This document shows positions 52,647 through 61,728 of a stretch of DNA of 64,000 nucleotides, in pieces (position 1 is the first letter of the stretch; every line of letters begins with the position of its first letter). The stretch lies in contig CAVRQQ010000005.1 in the NCBI GenBank assembly GCA_963723355.1, forward strand, positions 62,001 through 126,000. The letters run 5' to 3'. This stretch comes from JAFDBW01 sp963723355 (GTDB lineage Bacteria; Desulfobacterota; Desulfuromonadia; Desulfuromonadales; BM103). The notes below the pieces were generated by a model, which worked only from the letters and a program-made list of their open reading frames with translations, had not been told where the DNA came from and ran no database searches. Position numbers and translations under genes: made by a program.

Positions 52647-54434
52647 TTACTTGTATACGACCATTTCATTAAATCCTGTATTTCCGGAATGATCTTTGGC
52701 TTCTACTCTGACCGTATGAGCGCCTTTACTGATCTTGCGCGTATTCCAGCGCCATTTGATTTCGTATGCTGTTTGCGTAGACTCTAGTTTACCATCGACA
52801 TAAACCTTCATTTCAACTACGCCGTTCTCATCCGATGCTAATCCGCGTACAAAGGTTCCCTTCTTGTCCAGAGTCGACCCGCTGGCAGGGGCCAGGATGG
52901 ATACGATAGGCGGCAAATTGTCCGCAGCATCAACAACCGGCCCCTCAACAACCGGCCCCTCAACAACCGGCTCCTCAACAACCGGCCCCTCATTGAAAAC
53001 TTGAACTGTATCGGTAAGAGAAACATTACCAGAAGTATCAAAAGCCATGGCCTCAATTGTATAATAGCCGCTGCCAGCCGATGATGCATCCCATGTTGTT
53101 ACAAAAGGAGCGGAGTCAACGGTGGCCAGCAAAGACCCATTAATGCGGAATTCCACTTTTTCGACTGCTGCATTGTCAGTGGCTTTGGCAGTAATCGAAA
53201 TATTCCCCGCCACCGTCTGATTATTATCCGGACTGGTCAAGGTTACAGAAGGCGCCTCGGTGTCCAACACAGGTTGGAAGTTTGTCGCTTCCATCATGGC
53301 GCTGAAAGCATTGATCCGACCGTGGCCAAATTTAGCATCAAACCCGGAGGCCCCCAGGTCAACGGCCGTGTTTTTCAAGATCTGCAATATTTCCTGGTGG
53401 GTGAGTTGCGGATTGGCACTCCAGATCAACGCCGCAAGTCCGGCCGTGACTGGCGAAGCAAACGAAGTCCCGCTCTTACTACCATAACCGCCGCCATTCA
53501 TCGTGGTCAGGATCGAAACACCGGGGGCGGTAAGGGCGATCCAGTCTCCGTAGTTAGAGAAGCTGGCCTTGTTGTCCGACATGTCAGTCGCTGCAACAGC
53601 AACAGCATTGGCGCAGGCGGCCGGATAGACCGGCGTGCTGGAACTGGAGTTCCCTGCCGAAGAAAAGACCAGCACTCCATGATCCCAGGCGTAGTTGACG
53701 GCGCTATTCATTGTGGACGATGAGCTTGAACCTGAAATACTGATATTGACAACCTTTACACCATGATCGACTGCGTAGATAATCGCTTTGGCAATGTGAC
53801 TGTATCGAGAACTTCCGGTCGAAGGGTCGCTCACAACCAGGGGCATGAGCGGGTTATTCCAGGCAATGCCCGCAATACCCTCGGCATTGTCGCCAATAGC
53901 CGCTGCAGAACCGGCAACAGCAGTGCCATGGCCTCTCGCATCGTGGGTATCGTCGTTATTGGCAACGAAGTTGTAACCGGGCATGAGCTTCGCAGCCAGG
54001 TCGGGATGGTCCGGGTCTATACCAGAATCAATAATTGCGATCGGGATTTCGTCGGAACCAACGCTCGTTTCCCATGCTGACGGAGTTATGATTTTCGTGT
54101 GATGCCATTGACTGGGGAAACGGGGGTCGTTGGGAGCGATCATTTCCTGGGCAAGGAAATCCTCTTCTACAAAAGTGAAATTGGGGTTTTTAGCCAACGC
54201 TGCCTTGACCTTGGCGAAGTTCTTTTCAGGAACCCTGATGCGCTTTACGCGAATCTGGGGAATCTCATCCAGGATCGTGCCACCATTGGCTTTGATGGCC
54301 TTGTCGACATTGGCTTTGGTTGCCTTGACGGTTTGCTGAACCAGCAGCTCTCCCTTGACAAAAGGCCCGGCAGCAAAAGCGGTTGATGCGGTGAGAAGCA
54401 GCAGGACGGACAGAATTGATTTGATGGCAAACAT
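52647..54434 (-). CDS. Secreted subtilisin-like serine protease (S8) with Ig-like C-terminal domains
   Basis: 595 residues from the ATG at 54434, with AAGGAGGTGG site. Signal peptide (to about residue 22, FAAG), an inhibitor-type propeptide region to about 100, then the catalytic domain: D136 in AIIDSGID, H169 in GHGT, oxyanion N262 in SSAGNS and S324 in GTSFASP. After about residue 395 follow two Ig-like domains (APSVTLTSPDNNQTV, PPIVSILAPASGSTL), separated by a repeated GPVVEEPVVEGPVVEGPVV linker encoded by 18-base repeats (52930-52990). Secreted, probably cell-surface or matrix protease. A GEMM riboswitch in the leader suggests control by a cyclic dinucleotide. Confidence 0.88.
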   Translation of the reverse strand: MFAIKSILSVLLLLTASTAFAAGPFVKGELLVQQTVKATKANVDKAIKANGGTILDEIPQIRVKRIRVPEKNFAKVKAALAKNPNFTFVEEDFLAQEMIAPNDPRFPSQWHHTKIITPSAWETSVGSDEIPIAIIDSGIDPDHPDLAAKLMPGYNFVANNDDTHDARGHGTAVAGSAAAIGDNAEGIAGIAWNNPLMPLVVSDPSTGSSRYSHIAKAIIYAVDHGVKVVNISISGSSSSSTMNSAVNYAWDHGVLVFSSAGNSSSSTPVYPAACANAVAVAATDMSDNKASFSNYGDWIALTAPGVSILTTMNGGGYGSKSGTSFASPVTAGLAALIWSANPQLTHQEILQILKNTAVDLGASGFDAKFGHGRINAFSAMMEATNFQPVLDTEAPSVTLTSPDNNQTVAGNISITAKATDNAAVEKVEFRINGSLLATVDSAPFVTTWDASSAGSGYYTIEAMAFDTSGNVSLTDTVQVFNEGPVVEEPVVEGPVVEGPVVDAADNLPPIVSILAPASGSTLDKKGTFVRGLASDENGVVEMKVYVDGKLESTQTAYEIKWRWNTRKISKGAHTVRVEAKDHSGNTGFNEMVVYK

Positions 54435-54498
54435 AACCACCTCCTTGGGGTAGAGTTCCTAGAAGACAGAAGACCCAGGTTGGTGGCTTCTTGTTCTT

Positions 54499-54576
54499 CG
54501 GCGGCCCGGCGATCCTCAGCTGTAGGACCCGTAGCTTTGTGCCCCGCAGTTACCTGCGGTTTACCCTTGTCGGAAA
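54499..54576 (-). ncRNA. GEMM-I type cyclic-dinucleotide riboswitch (c-di-GMP or cGAMP) upstream of the protease
   Basis: On the minus strand: GGGTAAACC, a stem CCGCAG-GTAA-CTGCGG closed by a GNRA tetraloop, GGGCACAAAGC, a second stem region TACGGGTCC...AGGATCGCCGGG, ending CCGCCG. The order of AAACC, GNRA-capped stem, CAAAGC and the GGxCC..AGGATxGCCGGG part matches the GEMM-I consensus. In Geobacter relatives this class includes c-di-GMP and 3',3'-cGAMP sensors; I cannot tell which from the sequence. It lies about 65 bases upstream of the protease start, with a possible purine-rich/pyrimidine-rich hairpin (AGAACAAGAAG with CTTCTGTCTTCT) as expression platform. Confidence 0.85.
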
Positions 54577-55149
54577 CAGTTTATATTTGATTCAGTTGTA
54601 ATAATGACCAGTAAACGTTCTGATACAACAATATGAGCATGAGATGTCTATTTATCAGCAGGATGTATGCCAACCACTAAGTTGCTGAAATTATGGAAAA
54701 GGCTGTCTTTACCAATACATTTGATCAAATTGCAGTTGCAATTATTGTCTCCATGCCCTGTTATTTGACTGATCATCGAAGGTTCATTGTCATGGCAAAA
54801 ACCCTGATAGAAAGGGCTTTTTGAACCAGCCGGCGAGGCGCGTACTGCCAGACGCCTTACTTTTGTCCATGCGGCGACAAAAGTAAGCAAAAACGCCTTT
54901 CTCCTTGCGGAGGGCATCTCCTTTGCCGGTTTTCTGAGACATCCAACAACTTCGGGGCTTAATAAGCCGGCCCGTTACAGGGGCCTCCCAGCAGAGGCCT
55001 TTATAAACGGAAAAGCATCAAAATAAGACTACACATGCAATCAGCCACAAAAGAAGGGGCTCTCAAGAGCCTCGTCACTGCCGTTCTTTATCCTTGTTCA
55101 TGGCTTGAATTCGAGGGCAACCAGGACCATATGGCTTGCGGGTCGATTT
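54577..55149. other. Long intergenic region without a recognised gene
   Basis: About 570 bases. Contains the promoter side of the protease leader (54580-54650), the inverted repeat at 54856-54887, and otherwise no coding sequence I can support: the open minus-strand frame across 54917-54648 is not conserved in character and reads through the inverted repeat. Confidence 0.4.
54856..54887. repeat. Perfect 12-base inverted repeat
   Basis: CTTACTTTTGTC and GACAAAAGTAAG are separated by eight bases. Short elements of this kind (with CATGCGG in the loop) recur between genes in several proteobacteria, so it is probably a dispersed hairpin element rather than a terminator; no T-run on either side. 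Confidence 0.6.
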
Positions 55150-55911
55150 TCAGGCGACACCCAGAAACGGGTGTATTTGCGGAATAATCCGGACATCATG
55201 ATGCTTTGTTGCGGCAATTTGCTGGAGTCTCAACAGGACACTGCCGGCCAGCGCCGGACCCGCCGCCAAGGTGCGAGGTTGCAGGACAAAGGGTGTTTCA
55301 GGTGCATGCCGGGACACCAGCATAGCTGCCTGTAATAGCTCTTCGTCCGTTGTTGTTGAATCAACAACCAGCTTCACCTGGCAAAGGCGTCGTTTAGCAA
55401 GTTTCATGAATTGAGCATGCACTGCCCACGGGGTTGTCACGCCGCTTGTCGAAGAGCCTTTGATATCCATGGAAATCATGTCCACCAAAGGCAAAACAGC
55501 TTCCAGTTCCAGGGGTAAGGTGCCGTTGGTTTCAAGGAAAACCGGCAGCAGGGGTTTAATCTCAGGAAGCCAGTCCTTGAGTACCCCGGTATGCAGTAAA
55601 GGCTCGCCGCCAGTCAGCACAACCGAGTGATGGAGATTATTGTAGCTGTGCTGCCACTCTGAGATCAGTCGTGTGATGTCTCTCAAGTCAATCGGGTTTT
55701 CACGACCCGCAAAATCTGCGCTTCCAGGAATCTTTTCTACCCGGCAAGTGGTTGCCGGCTGGAATGGCGTATCACAGTAGGTGCAAGCGAGGTTACATTC
55801 CGCAAAACGCACGAAAATCTGGCGCGCGCCAATCAGTACCCCCTCGCCCTGCAGAGAAGAGAAAACTTCTATAAGAGGAGCCTCAATCACGCGTGTAGCT
55901 GGCACATGCAT
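55150..55911 (-). CDS. queE: 7-carboxy-7-deazaguanine synthase
   Basis: 253 residues from the ATG at 55911, overlapping the end of queD by 29 bases; a GTG at 55890, giving 246 residues, is an alternative. Radical SAM motif C-x3-C-x2-C in ECNLACTYCDTPF near residue 40, SLQGEG substrate region near 15, VVLTGGEPLL near 95 and ETNGTLPL near 125. It converts 6-carboxytetrahydropterin to 7-carboxy-7-deazaguanine in queuosine biosynthesis and follows queD, which makes its substrate. Cytoplasmic. Confidence 0.9.
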   Translation of the reverse strand: MHVPATRVIEAPLIEVFSSLQGEGVLIGARQIFVRFAECNLACTYCDTPFQPATTCRVEKIPGSADFAGRENPIDLRDITRLISEWQHSYNNLHHSVVLTGGEPLLHTGVLKDWLPEIKPLLPVFLETNGTLPLELEAVLPLVDMISMDIKGSSTSGVTTPWAVHAQFMKLAKRRLCQVKLVVDSTTTDEELLQAAMLVSRHAPETPFVLQPRTLAAGPALAGSVLLRLQQIAATKHHDVRIIPQIHPFLGVA

Positions 55912-56254
55912 TGTCCGATTCCCAGACATTGACCCGTTCAACAGTGACATTGTCACTGTTCAGCGCCTCGCTCAGACGTTCAAAAAGGTAGCGGCTGATG
56001 TTTTCTGAGGACGGGCTATTGACCTTGAAGGGTTCAAGGTCATTGAGATACTTGTGGTCCAGTTCGTCCAGAAGCTGGTTGGTCTGCTTTTTAAGGATTT
56101 TGAAATCAATGCCGAGTCCTGCATTATCGAGCTCACTGGCCGCAACGGTCACTTCAACCCGCCAGTTGTGACCATGCAGATTTTCGCAATCCCCCTGATA
56201 GTTAATCAGGTTATGGGCTGCTGCAAAGGAAGTTTTTATCATCAAGTGGTACAT
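55883..56254 (-). CDS. queD: 6-carboxytetrahydropterin synthase
   Basis: 123 residues. Zinc ligands H14, H27 and H29 (AAHNL, NLHGHNW) and catalytic C23 match QueD; the C-terminal VERVNVWESDNACASY has the typical E-T/S-x-x-x-A binding part. It forms 6-carboxytetrahydropterin from dihydroneopterin triphosphate, the first dedicated queuosine step. It overlaps queE and is three bases from yacG, so the three are one unit. Confidence 0.92.
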   Translation of the reverse strand: MYHLMIKTSFAAAHNLINYQGDCENLHGHNWRVEVTVAASELDNAGLGIDFKILKKQTNQLLDELDHKYLNDLEPFKVNSPSSENISRYLFERLSEALNSDNVTVERVNVWESDNACASYTRD

Positions 56255-56257
56255 TAG

Positions 56258-56470
56258 TTATGACCTTTCAAGATCTTGTTTTTCATTACTTAAATGAATA
56301 ATATTATCATCTGAAAGCGTGTCCTGAGGCTTCCCGGCAATTCGGTATGACTCGTCCGCCCACCGACCAAGGTCAACCAGGCGACAACGCTCGGAACAAA
56401 AAGGTCGGTCAGGGTTGTCTTGCCATAAAACCGGTTTTTTGCATTGCGGGCATTTGATTTCGGTTTTCAT
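56258..56470 (-). CDS. yacG: DNA gyrase inhibitor YacG-like zinc protein
   Basis: 70 residues with C7, C10, C25 and C29 (CPQC and CSERC), followed by RLVDLGRWADESYRI, the YacG signature. The family binds zinc and can bind gyrase. It starts 73 bases after the end of the DUF924 gene and ends three bases before queD. Confidence 0.88.
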   Translation of the reverse strand: MKTEIKCPQCKKPVLWQDNPDRPFCSERCRLVDLGRWADESYRIAGKPQDTLSDDNIIHLSNEKQDLERS

Positions 56471-56543
56471 TTATATAGCTCCGGTTTGTAAATTAACACG
56501 GCGGAATTCATTGGAGCAACAACCTCCTGCATATATCTTACTG

Positions 56544-57080
56544 TCAAAACCCTGATCCGGGCTGTTTGAGAAACTCGACCTCCTCCGGAGTGGACTCTCT
56601 GCCAAGAACAGCGTTCCGATGCGGATATCGGCCGAACTTCTGAATAATATCTCTGTGCCTGACTTCATATTCGTAGCTACCCTCAATCCCATTATTTTTA
56701 AACAGTTGCAGAGCAACATCATGGACCACCAGGGACTCACTGTGCATATAAGGCATGTAGAGGAAATTTCTTTCGATCTGTGTCAACTGTCTGTCTGCGC
56801 CGATTGATACGGCTTCCTGGGCGAGGGCCAGAGCCAGAGAATCAAAAGCAAAGGACTGTTGCGAGCCCCGGAACATATTCCTCGAGAATTGGTCCAGGAT
56901 AATGATTTCAGCCAACCTGCCCTGCACTTTCTGCCTCCATTGATAGAGCTCGCAGCGGGTGGCCTGGCCATGCAGACCTGAAAAACGATCGACTATCAAA
57001 CGATCTAATACTTCGTCTTTATCCCACCACTGTTTTGGTTCAAGCTCTTCGAACCAGAACTTTAATACGTCCGCATACAT
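56544..57080 (-). CDS. DUF924 family protein
   Basis: 178 residues, all-helical TPR-like fold. Family marks: VLKFWFEELEPKQWWDKDE at the start, LAEIIILDQFSRNMFRG near residue 60, and RNFLYMPYMHSESLVVHD near 105, then RHRDIIQKFGRYPHRNAVLG near 145-165. Function unknown. Close downstream neighbour is yacG; they may share a transcript. Confidence 0.88.
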   Translation of the reverse strand: MYADVLKFWFEELEPKQWWDKDEVLDRLIVDRFSGLHGQATRCELYQWRQKVQGRLAEIIILDQFSRNMFRGSQQSFAFDSLALALAQEAVSIGADRQLTQIERNFLYMPYMHSESLVVHDVALQLFKNNGIEGSYEYEVRHRDIIQKFGRYPHRNAVLGRESTPEEVEFLKQPGSGF

Positions 57081-57185
57081 TATCTGCTCCTCGCTGCAAG
57101 CCGGATGATGAGACCAGTATGCTCCTGGACAGCCTGCATTACAACATCGTCGAAGATCTTGACACGATTCATCCTGTTGCCAAGG

Positions 57186-58409
57186 CTACAAGAAAAAGGC
57201 AACCGAGATACTGGCAAAGATGCACCAGAACACCACAACAAGGGCAGACATCTGCCACACCGACAGGAAAACCAATCCGATCAGTGCAATCACTATGTCA
57301 CTCCCCGCATGAACCGCGCTGACCCAGATCGGATCGTAAAGAGCTGCAGCGAGGATCCCGACAACTGCGGCATTAATTCCTGCTATCAAGCGTCCTGCAG
57401 CAGGATGTGACGCCAGGGCATGCCAAAGCGGCAAGACCGAGGACACAAGCAGAAAACCAGGCAGAAAAATGCCCATCAAGGCGACTCCGGCGCCAAGCAT
57501 CCCGCCACTATTTCCGGGCAGATGAGAACCGAGATAGGCAGACAGGCTGAACATGGGCCCTGGAACAGCCTGTGCGGCCCCGTAGCCCGCCATAAAGTCA
57601 TCTTTAGCCAACCATCCAGGGTCAACCAGAGCATACTCAAGAAAAGGCAGCACAACGTGACCACCGCCGAAGACCAGCGCGCCGGCACGGTAAAATGCTT
57701 CAAAAACGGCAAGCAGGGGGTTGCTGTCATGCGCAAACAGAGGCAGACATACCAGCAACAGCACAAAAATGGCCAACAGACACCAGCCGGTTTTTCGGCC
57801 ATAAGATACTGGCAAAGGACTTTCAGGAATATCATTGATATCATGAAGCAATATCAACCCCAGAAACGCCCCCATCAGGATGATGGCAATCTGCAGCCAT
57901 ACACCACCGACGACAAGTATCAGGACGGCGGCTACAACAGCAATGACTCTGCGGCTCGTATCCATACAGAGTTTTCTGGCCATTCCCAGGAGACCGTGAG
58001 CAACCACCACCAAAGCAACCAGCTTGAGGCCATGGATAACAGCACTCCCTATAGGGCCGGAAAGTTGTGGAGCAATCTGAGCGAACCAGAACAAAAGAAG
58101 CGCGGAGGGCAAAGTGAACGATGCAAAGGCAGCCAGGGCGCCGGCCCATCCCCCTCTCAGCAAACCAAGGCAGAAGCCAAGCTGACTGCTTGCCGGGCCG
58201 GGCAGGAACTGGCAAATTGCCAGTAGTTGAGCAAACTGCGCGTCGCTGACCCATTGTCGCTTCACGACAAATTCGTTGCGGAAATAACCAAGATGCGCGA
58301 TCGGCCCACCAAAAGATGTTAAGCCGAGCTTCAGGAAAGCAGCAAAGACTTCCGGGGTATTTTGATGGTTACCGGTCGTTCGATCCGGGTTGTGTGGTTT
58401 TGATTCCAT
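57186..58409 (-). CDS. chrA: Chromate transporter, long-chain two-domain form (ChrA)
   Basis: 407 residues with about ten to twelve membrane segments. The two halves repeat the family motif: FLKLGLTSFGGPIAHLGYFR near residue 25 and FYRAGALVFGGGHVVLPFLE near 240; FLPGPASSQLGFCLG and AQAVPGPMFSLSAYLG are the matching P-G-P motifs. It is a proton- or sulfate-linked chromate exporter in characterised examples. No regulator or reductase is nearby. Confidence 0.92.
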   Translation of the reverse strand: MESKPHNPDRTTGNHQNTPEVFAAFLKLGLTSFGGPIAHLGYFRNEFVVKRQWVSDAQFAQLLAICQFLPGPASSQLGFCLGLLRGGWAGALAAFASFTLPSALLLFWFAQIAPQLSGPIGSAVIHGLKLVALVVVAHGLLGMARKLCMDTSRRVIAVVAAVLILVVGGVWLQIAIILMGAFLGLILLHDINDIPESPLPVSYGRKTGWCLLAIFVLLLVCLPLFAHDSNPLLAVFEAFYRAGALVFGGGHVVLPFLEYALVDPGWLAKDDFMAGYGAAQAVPGPMFSLSAYLGSHLPGNSGGMLGAGVALMGIFLPGFLLVSSVLPLWHALASHPAAGRLIAGINAAVVGILAAALYDPIWVSAVHAGSDIVIALIGLVFLSVWQMSALVVVFWCIFASISVAFFL

Positions 58410-58427
58410 GAAGTCACTTTACTCAAT

Positions 58428-58450
58428 AAAAAAAGCACCGGGATGGTGCC
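58428..58450 (-). terminator. Rho-independent terminator after the small lipoprotein gene
   Basis: On the minus strand GGCACC-ATCCC-GGTGC followed by TTTTTTTATTG. It lies 36 bases after the lipoprotein stop and just before the chrA start. Confidence 0.75.
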
Positions 58451-58485
58451 ATTGTACTTCAGGTTGCAGGCCCTACGCGAATCGA

Positions 58486-58620
58486 TCAAAACGGCTGTGA
58501 GAAAAGTATGCGGCTATTTGAACTATTGTTGTTGGCATCAACATCCACCCCGACCCTTGGCTTGGCGGTGCAAGCAGAGATCAGCAGCAGGATCATTGCG
58601 AACAGGAAAAATCTGGACAT
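58486..58620 (-). CDS. Small lipoprotein, unrecognised
   Basis: 44 residues from the ATG at 58620, with GAAAGAGAG upstream. It has a full lipoprotein signal SRFFLFAMILLLISAC with the cysteine at residue 17, then a short hydrophilic tail rich in Asn/Ser (VDVDANNNSSNS). A terminator follows. No homologue named; too short for most gene callers. Plausible because signal, site and terminator agree. Confidence 0.55.
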   Translation of the reverse strand: MSRFFLFAMILLLISACTAKPRVGVDVDANNNSSNSRILFSQPF

Positions 58621-58863
58621 GACTCTCTTTCATTACATAGGCATAGATTCTACAAACTTATCAGGATGGCGCAACATTTATAGTGAATCAGAAGGGAAAT
58701 TCGGGAGGTTACGGGTGTTACACTATTCTTTCAAAATGGCTTATAGAAGCCTACTTCGCTCTCTTTGCCCCCATCTCAGGTTCAGAAAAAACCAATCCCC
58801 CCTCTGTTGCATTCATTGCATGGAATTGATTCCTTACAAATTTCTTTCCAGCAAACAAATTCT

Positions 58864-60028
58864 TTATCGTGAGCCAAAAATCAATCTTTCCAGATGATAA
58901 TCAGAATTCGATTTAAGCATTATCAGTTCATCTTCCACAGCGATTTTTAAAGATAAACTCGGCAGCAGCCCTTTATTGGAATCAAATAAAAACAGGCGAT
59001 CTTCCGTCTGGGGTGTAACCAATGATCTTGATGCGTCTGCAGAAGGGTTTCCGACAAACATGACACGGTCTGCCACAGTCAATCCTAACCTGGCCATAGC
59101 GCGATATCTTGCTGGAAGCTGAACCACCACCCAGGTCAGAGAAGGATCCCATGACCACAGTTTTACGCGGCGCCTTTGCATCTTTCATCAATGAGATAAC
59201 TTTCTCGACACTCCAGAACGGGTTTGCTTTGTAGATATCATTGAGAACCAGGAGCCACGAGAGTTTCGATGAAAGAAAGGCGATTGGGCAACGGAGGTAA
59301 TCCTGTCCAGAGATTTTTTACATTGTTTCAAAGAAACACTGACAGCGGGGGCGTCCCGCAACAGCGGCCAACAAAGACGTTGTCAGCAAGTCACCAAATA
59401 ACTGTGTGTTGATACGTACTTTTTCCTCACGATAAGTAATGGTCAGAGAAAGGCGCTCCGGCCAGAACGATCGGATCTCAGAGGCTCGCACATCAGCGTC
59501 TTCAGACAAGCCCGTACGTTAAAATTTTTGCATCGCGTCAAATGTTTGCATACCCTTGACATGAGGGTCATCGGCGTTGAGCACTGCCGATTCCGGAACC
59601 AGGAAAGGACTTGAAGAAGTTTGCCCTTCTCGGCGGCCGTTGCATCCAGGGTTCGAAAGCTGGTGTAATCATCTTGCCCGATCGTCGTCACAATTCCAAC
59701 ATTCGGGCGCAACAAGGCAACATCTTTTCGCCATATCTCCTGCTTTGGCCACTGCCGGTCTCTTGCACAAAATAGGCATAAGGTTTCTGGATTCCAGACA
59801 GATGTGTTTTTGATTGCATCCCTGTTATTATTGTGGACGCCGACAAAACATGTAGAGTCGTCGGTCAGTATTTTTCCTAAAAAATACGTGGCACTGGTTT
59901 TTCCACAGCTGCCTGTCACTGCAATAACCTTTGCATGGGCAAGATATCGAGAACGATGAACTTTGGCACGCATCAATCGCCAAAGGTTGCGTGATTACTA
60001 CTTTTTTAAGCTTTTTAGATTTTTTCAT
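58864..60028 (-). pseudogene. Mur-ligase-like protein, degenerate copy A
   Basis: Pieces in several frames join to a MurF/CapB-type ligase. From about 60028: AHAKVIAVTGSCGKTSATYF with the ATP-binding loop TGSCGKTS near 59910, RPNVGIVTTIGQDDYTSFRT near 59690, a degraded VLNADDPHV region near 59575, DVRASEIRSFWPERLSLT near 59490, GDLLTTSLLAAVAG near 59390 and KTVVMGSFSDLGGGSAS near 59160-59120, ending near 58864. The N-terminal UDP-sugar-binding domain of MurF is not seen. At least six frame changes. Copy B (60092-61351) is the same protein with the breaks at other places. Confidence 0.65.
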
Positions 60029-60091
60029 GGCACATACACCAACAGGTTGCCTGCCTGCAGAGACCAGGGAACCATTTCCGGTATAGCTGCT

Positions 60092-61351
60092 TCAGAACGC
60101 ATGAGAGACAAACCCACCTTGTTCGCATTCGCTGCAACGATTTTTTTCATCGCAGGCTTCCTTCCAGCAGGTAAATTCTTTCTTGCCATTCCAAATCAGC
60201 CTTTCCAGACGACAAAGAGAAGTCGCTTTAAGCATGATCAGTTCATTTTCGATTGATTCTTCATATATGAACTGCGCAGCGCTTTTTATGGAATCAAATA
60301 AAAACAGGCGATCTTGGGTCTGTGGCGTCACCAGTTTTGTGATGTATTGAGAGGGTCTGCCGACAAAAACAACACGGTCGGCAACCGTCAACCCCAGCTT
60401 GGCCATGGCACGATATTTATTGGAAGCCGAACCACCACCCAGGTCAGAGAAGGATCCCATTACCACTGTTTTTCGGGGTGCCCTTGCCTCCTTCATCAAC
60501 GAAATAACTGGCGCAACACCCCAGAACGAGGCTTTGTAGGTATCATTGATGAACCAGGCACCCCGGGAGTTTTGATGAATCGAAAGACGGTTGTGAACCG
60601 GATGAATCCCGTCCAGGGATTTTTTGCATTGTTCCAAAGGCACACCGACAGCAAGGGCGCCCGCAACAGCGGCCAACAAAGACGTTGTCAGCAAGTCACC
60701 AAATAGATGTGTGTTGATTCGTACTTATCTCCTTGGATAAGTAATGGTCAGAGAAAGGCGCTCTGGCCAGGACGACTCGGATCTCAGAGGCTCGCACATC
60801 AGCTTGTTCGGAAAGCCCGTAAGTTAAAACTTTTGCATCCGTCAAATGTTGCATACCCACGACATGAGGATCATCGGCGTTAAGCACTGCCATTCCGGAA
60901 CCAGGTAAGGACTTGAATAAGTTCGCCCTTCTCTGCGGCAGTTGCATCCAGGGTTCGAAAGCTTGTGTAATGATCTCTCCCGATCGTCGTAACAATCCCA
61001 ATGTTCGGGCGCAATAAGGCAACATTCTTTTGCCATGTCTCCGGCTTTGAATACGCCGGTTTCATGCAAAAAATAGGCATAAGGATTTCTGGACCTCAGA
61101 CAGATTTTTTTTGATTGCATCTCCTGCTATTATTGATGGATGCCGACAAAGCATGTGGAGTGCAGTCGGTCAATATTTTTCCTAAAAAATGACGTGGCAC
61201 TGGTTTTTCCACAGCTGCCTGTCACAGCAATAACCTTTGCATGGGCAAGATATCGAGAACGATGAACTCTTGGCACGAAGTCAATCGCCAAAGGCTGGCG
61301 TGGATAGTACTTACTTTTTCTAAACTTTTTAAATTTTCTCATGGGAAACAC
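60092..61351 (-). pseudogene. Mur-ligase-like protein, degenerate copy B
   Basis: Second tandem copy. From ATG 61351: AHAKVIAVTGSCGKTSATSF (ATP loop), then shifted frames with KNVALLRPNIGIVTTIGRD, MAVLNADDPHVVGMQHLTDA near 60870 and DVRASEIRVVLARAPF. The last 200 residues (60694-60092) are one open frame: VPLEQCKKSLDGIHPVHNRL, ARGAWFINDTYKAS-like GAWFINDTYKASFWGVAPVI and TVVMGSFSDLGGGSASNKY, the Mur-ligase C-terminal domain. Against copy A, single-base insertions occur in both copies at unrelated positions, so either two independent decays or read errors in an unresolved repeat. Confidence 0.65.
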
Positions 61352-61728
61352 AGAAACAGGTTGTCTACCTGCAAGGCCTGGAAGCCATTGCCGGAATAGG
61401 TCGTTTAAAAGGAAGGATAAAAAAAGACAAGATCGCTGCTCAGAAAAGCTGGCAATAGCGATTTGTCGTTAAACCGGATTGGTTTTTATTCCAGCTGTAC
61501 AATTTCATTGCTTTGGATAAATCAATCATGTGCAACCAAACTAAAACAACACAATTAACTTAGTAAAGAAAATTTCTCATGTCACCTAGCTATGCATGAA
61601 AGCCTTGGTCTCGGAGACCAAGGGCTTTACTGGCATTATGGGATTCGAATTAGCGACTTCAGTTCACTAGACAAAGAAACGAGGCTCACCTATATCGTCT
61701 GAAAAAGAGTTAAGTTGCTAGTGAACGA
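61352..61728. other. Intergenic region with a hairpin
   Basis: About 375 bases. At 61599-61629 AAAGCCTTGGTCT and AGACCAAGGGCTTT form a long hairpin around a CGG loop; it lies about 100 bases after the aminotransferase stop and could end its transcript, but there is only a short T-run. No gene recognised. Confidence 0.45.

Noticed and set aside
54648..54917. Minus-strand open frame of 89 codons
   Set aside because: It runs through the inverted repeat, has no start signal and no protein-like composition.
58508..58897. Plus-strand open frame of 129 codons
   Set aside because: Antisense to the small lipoprotein gene, low-complexity composition, no start signal.
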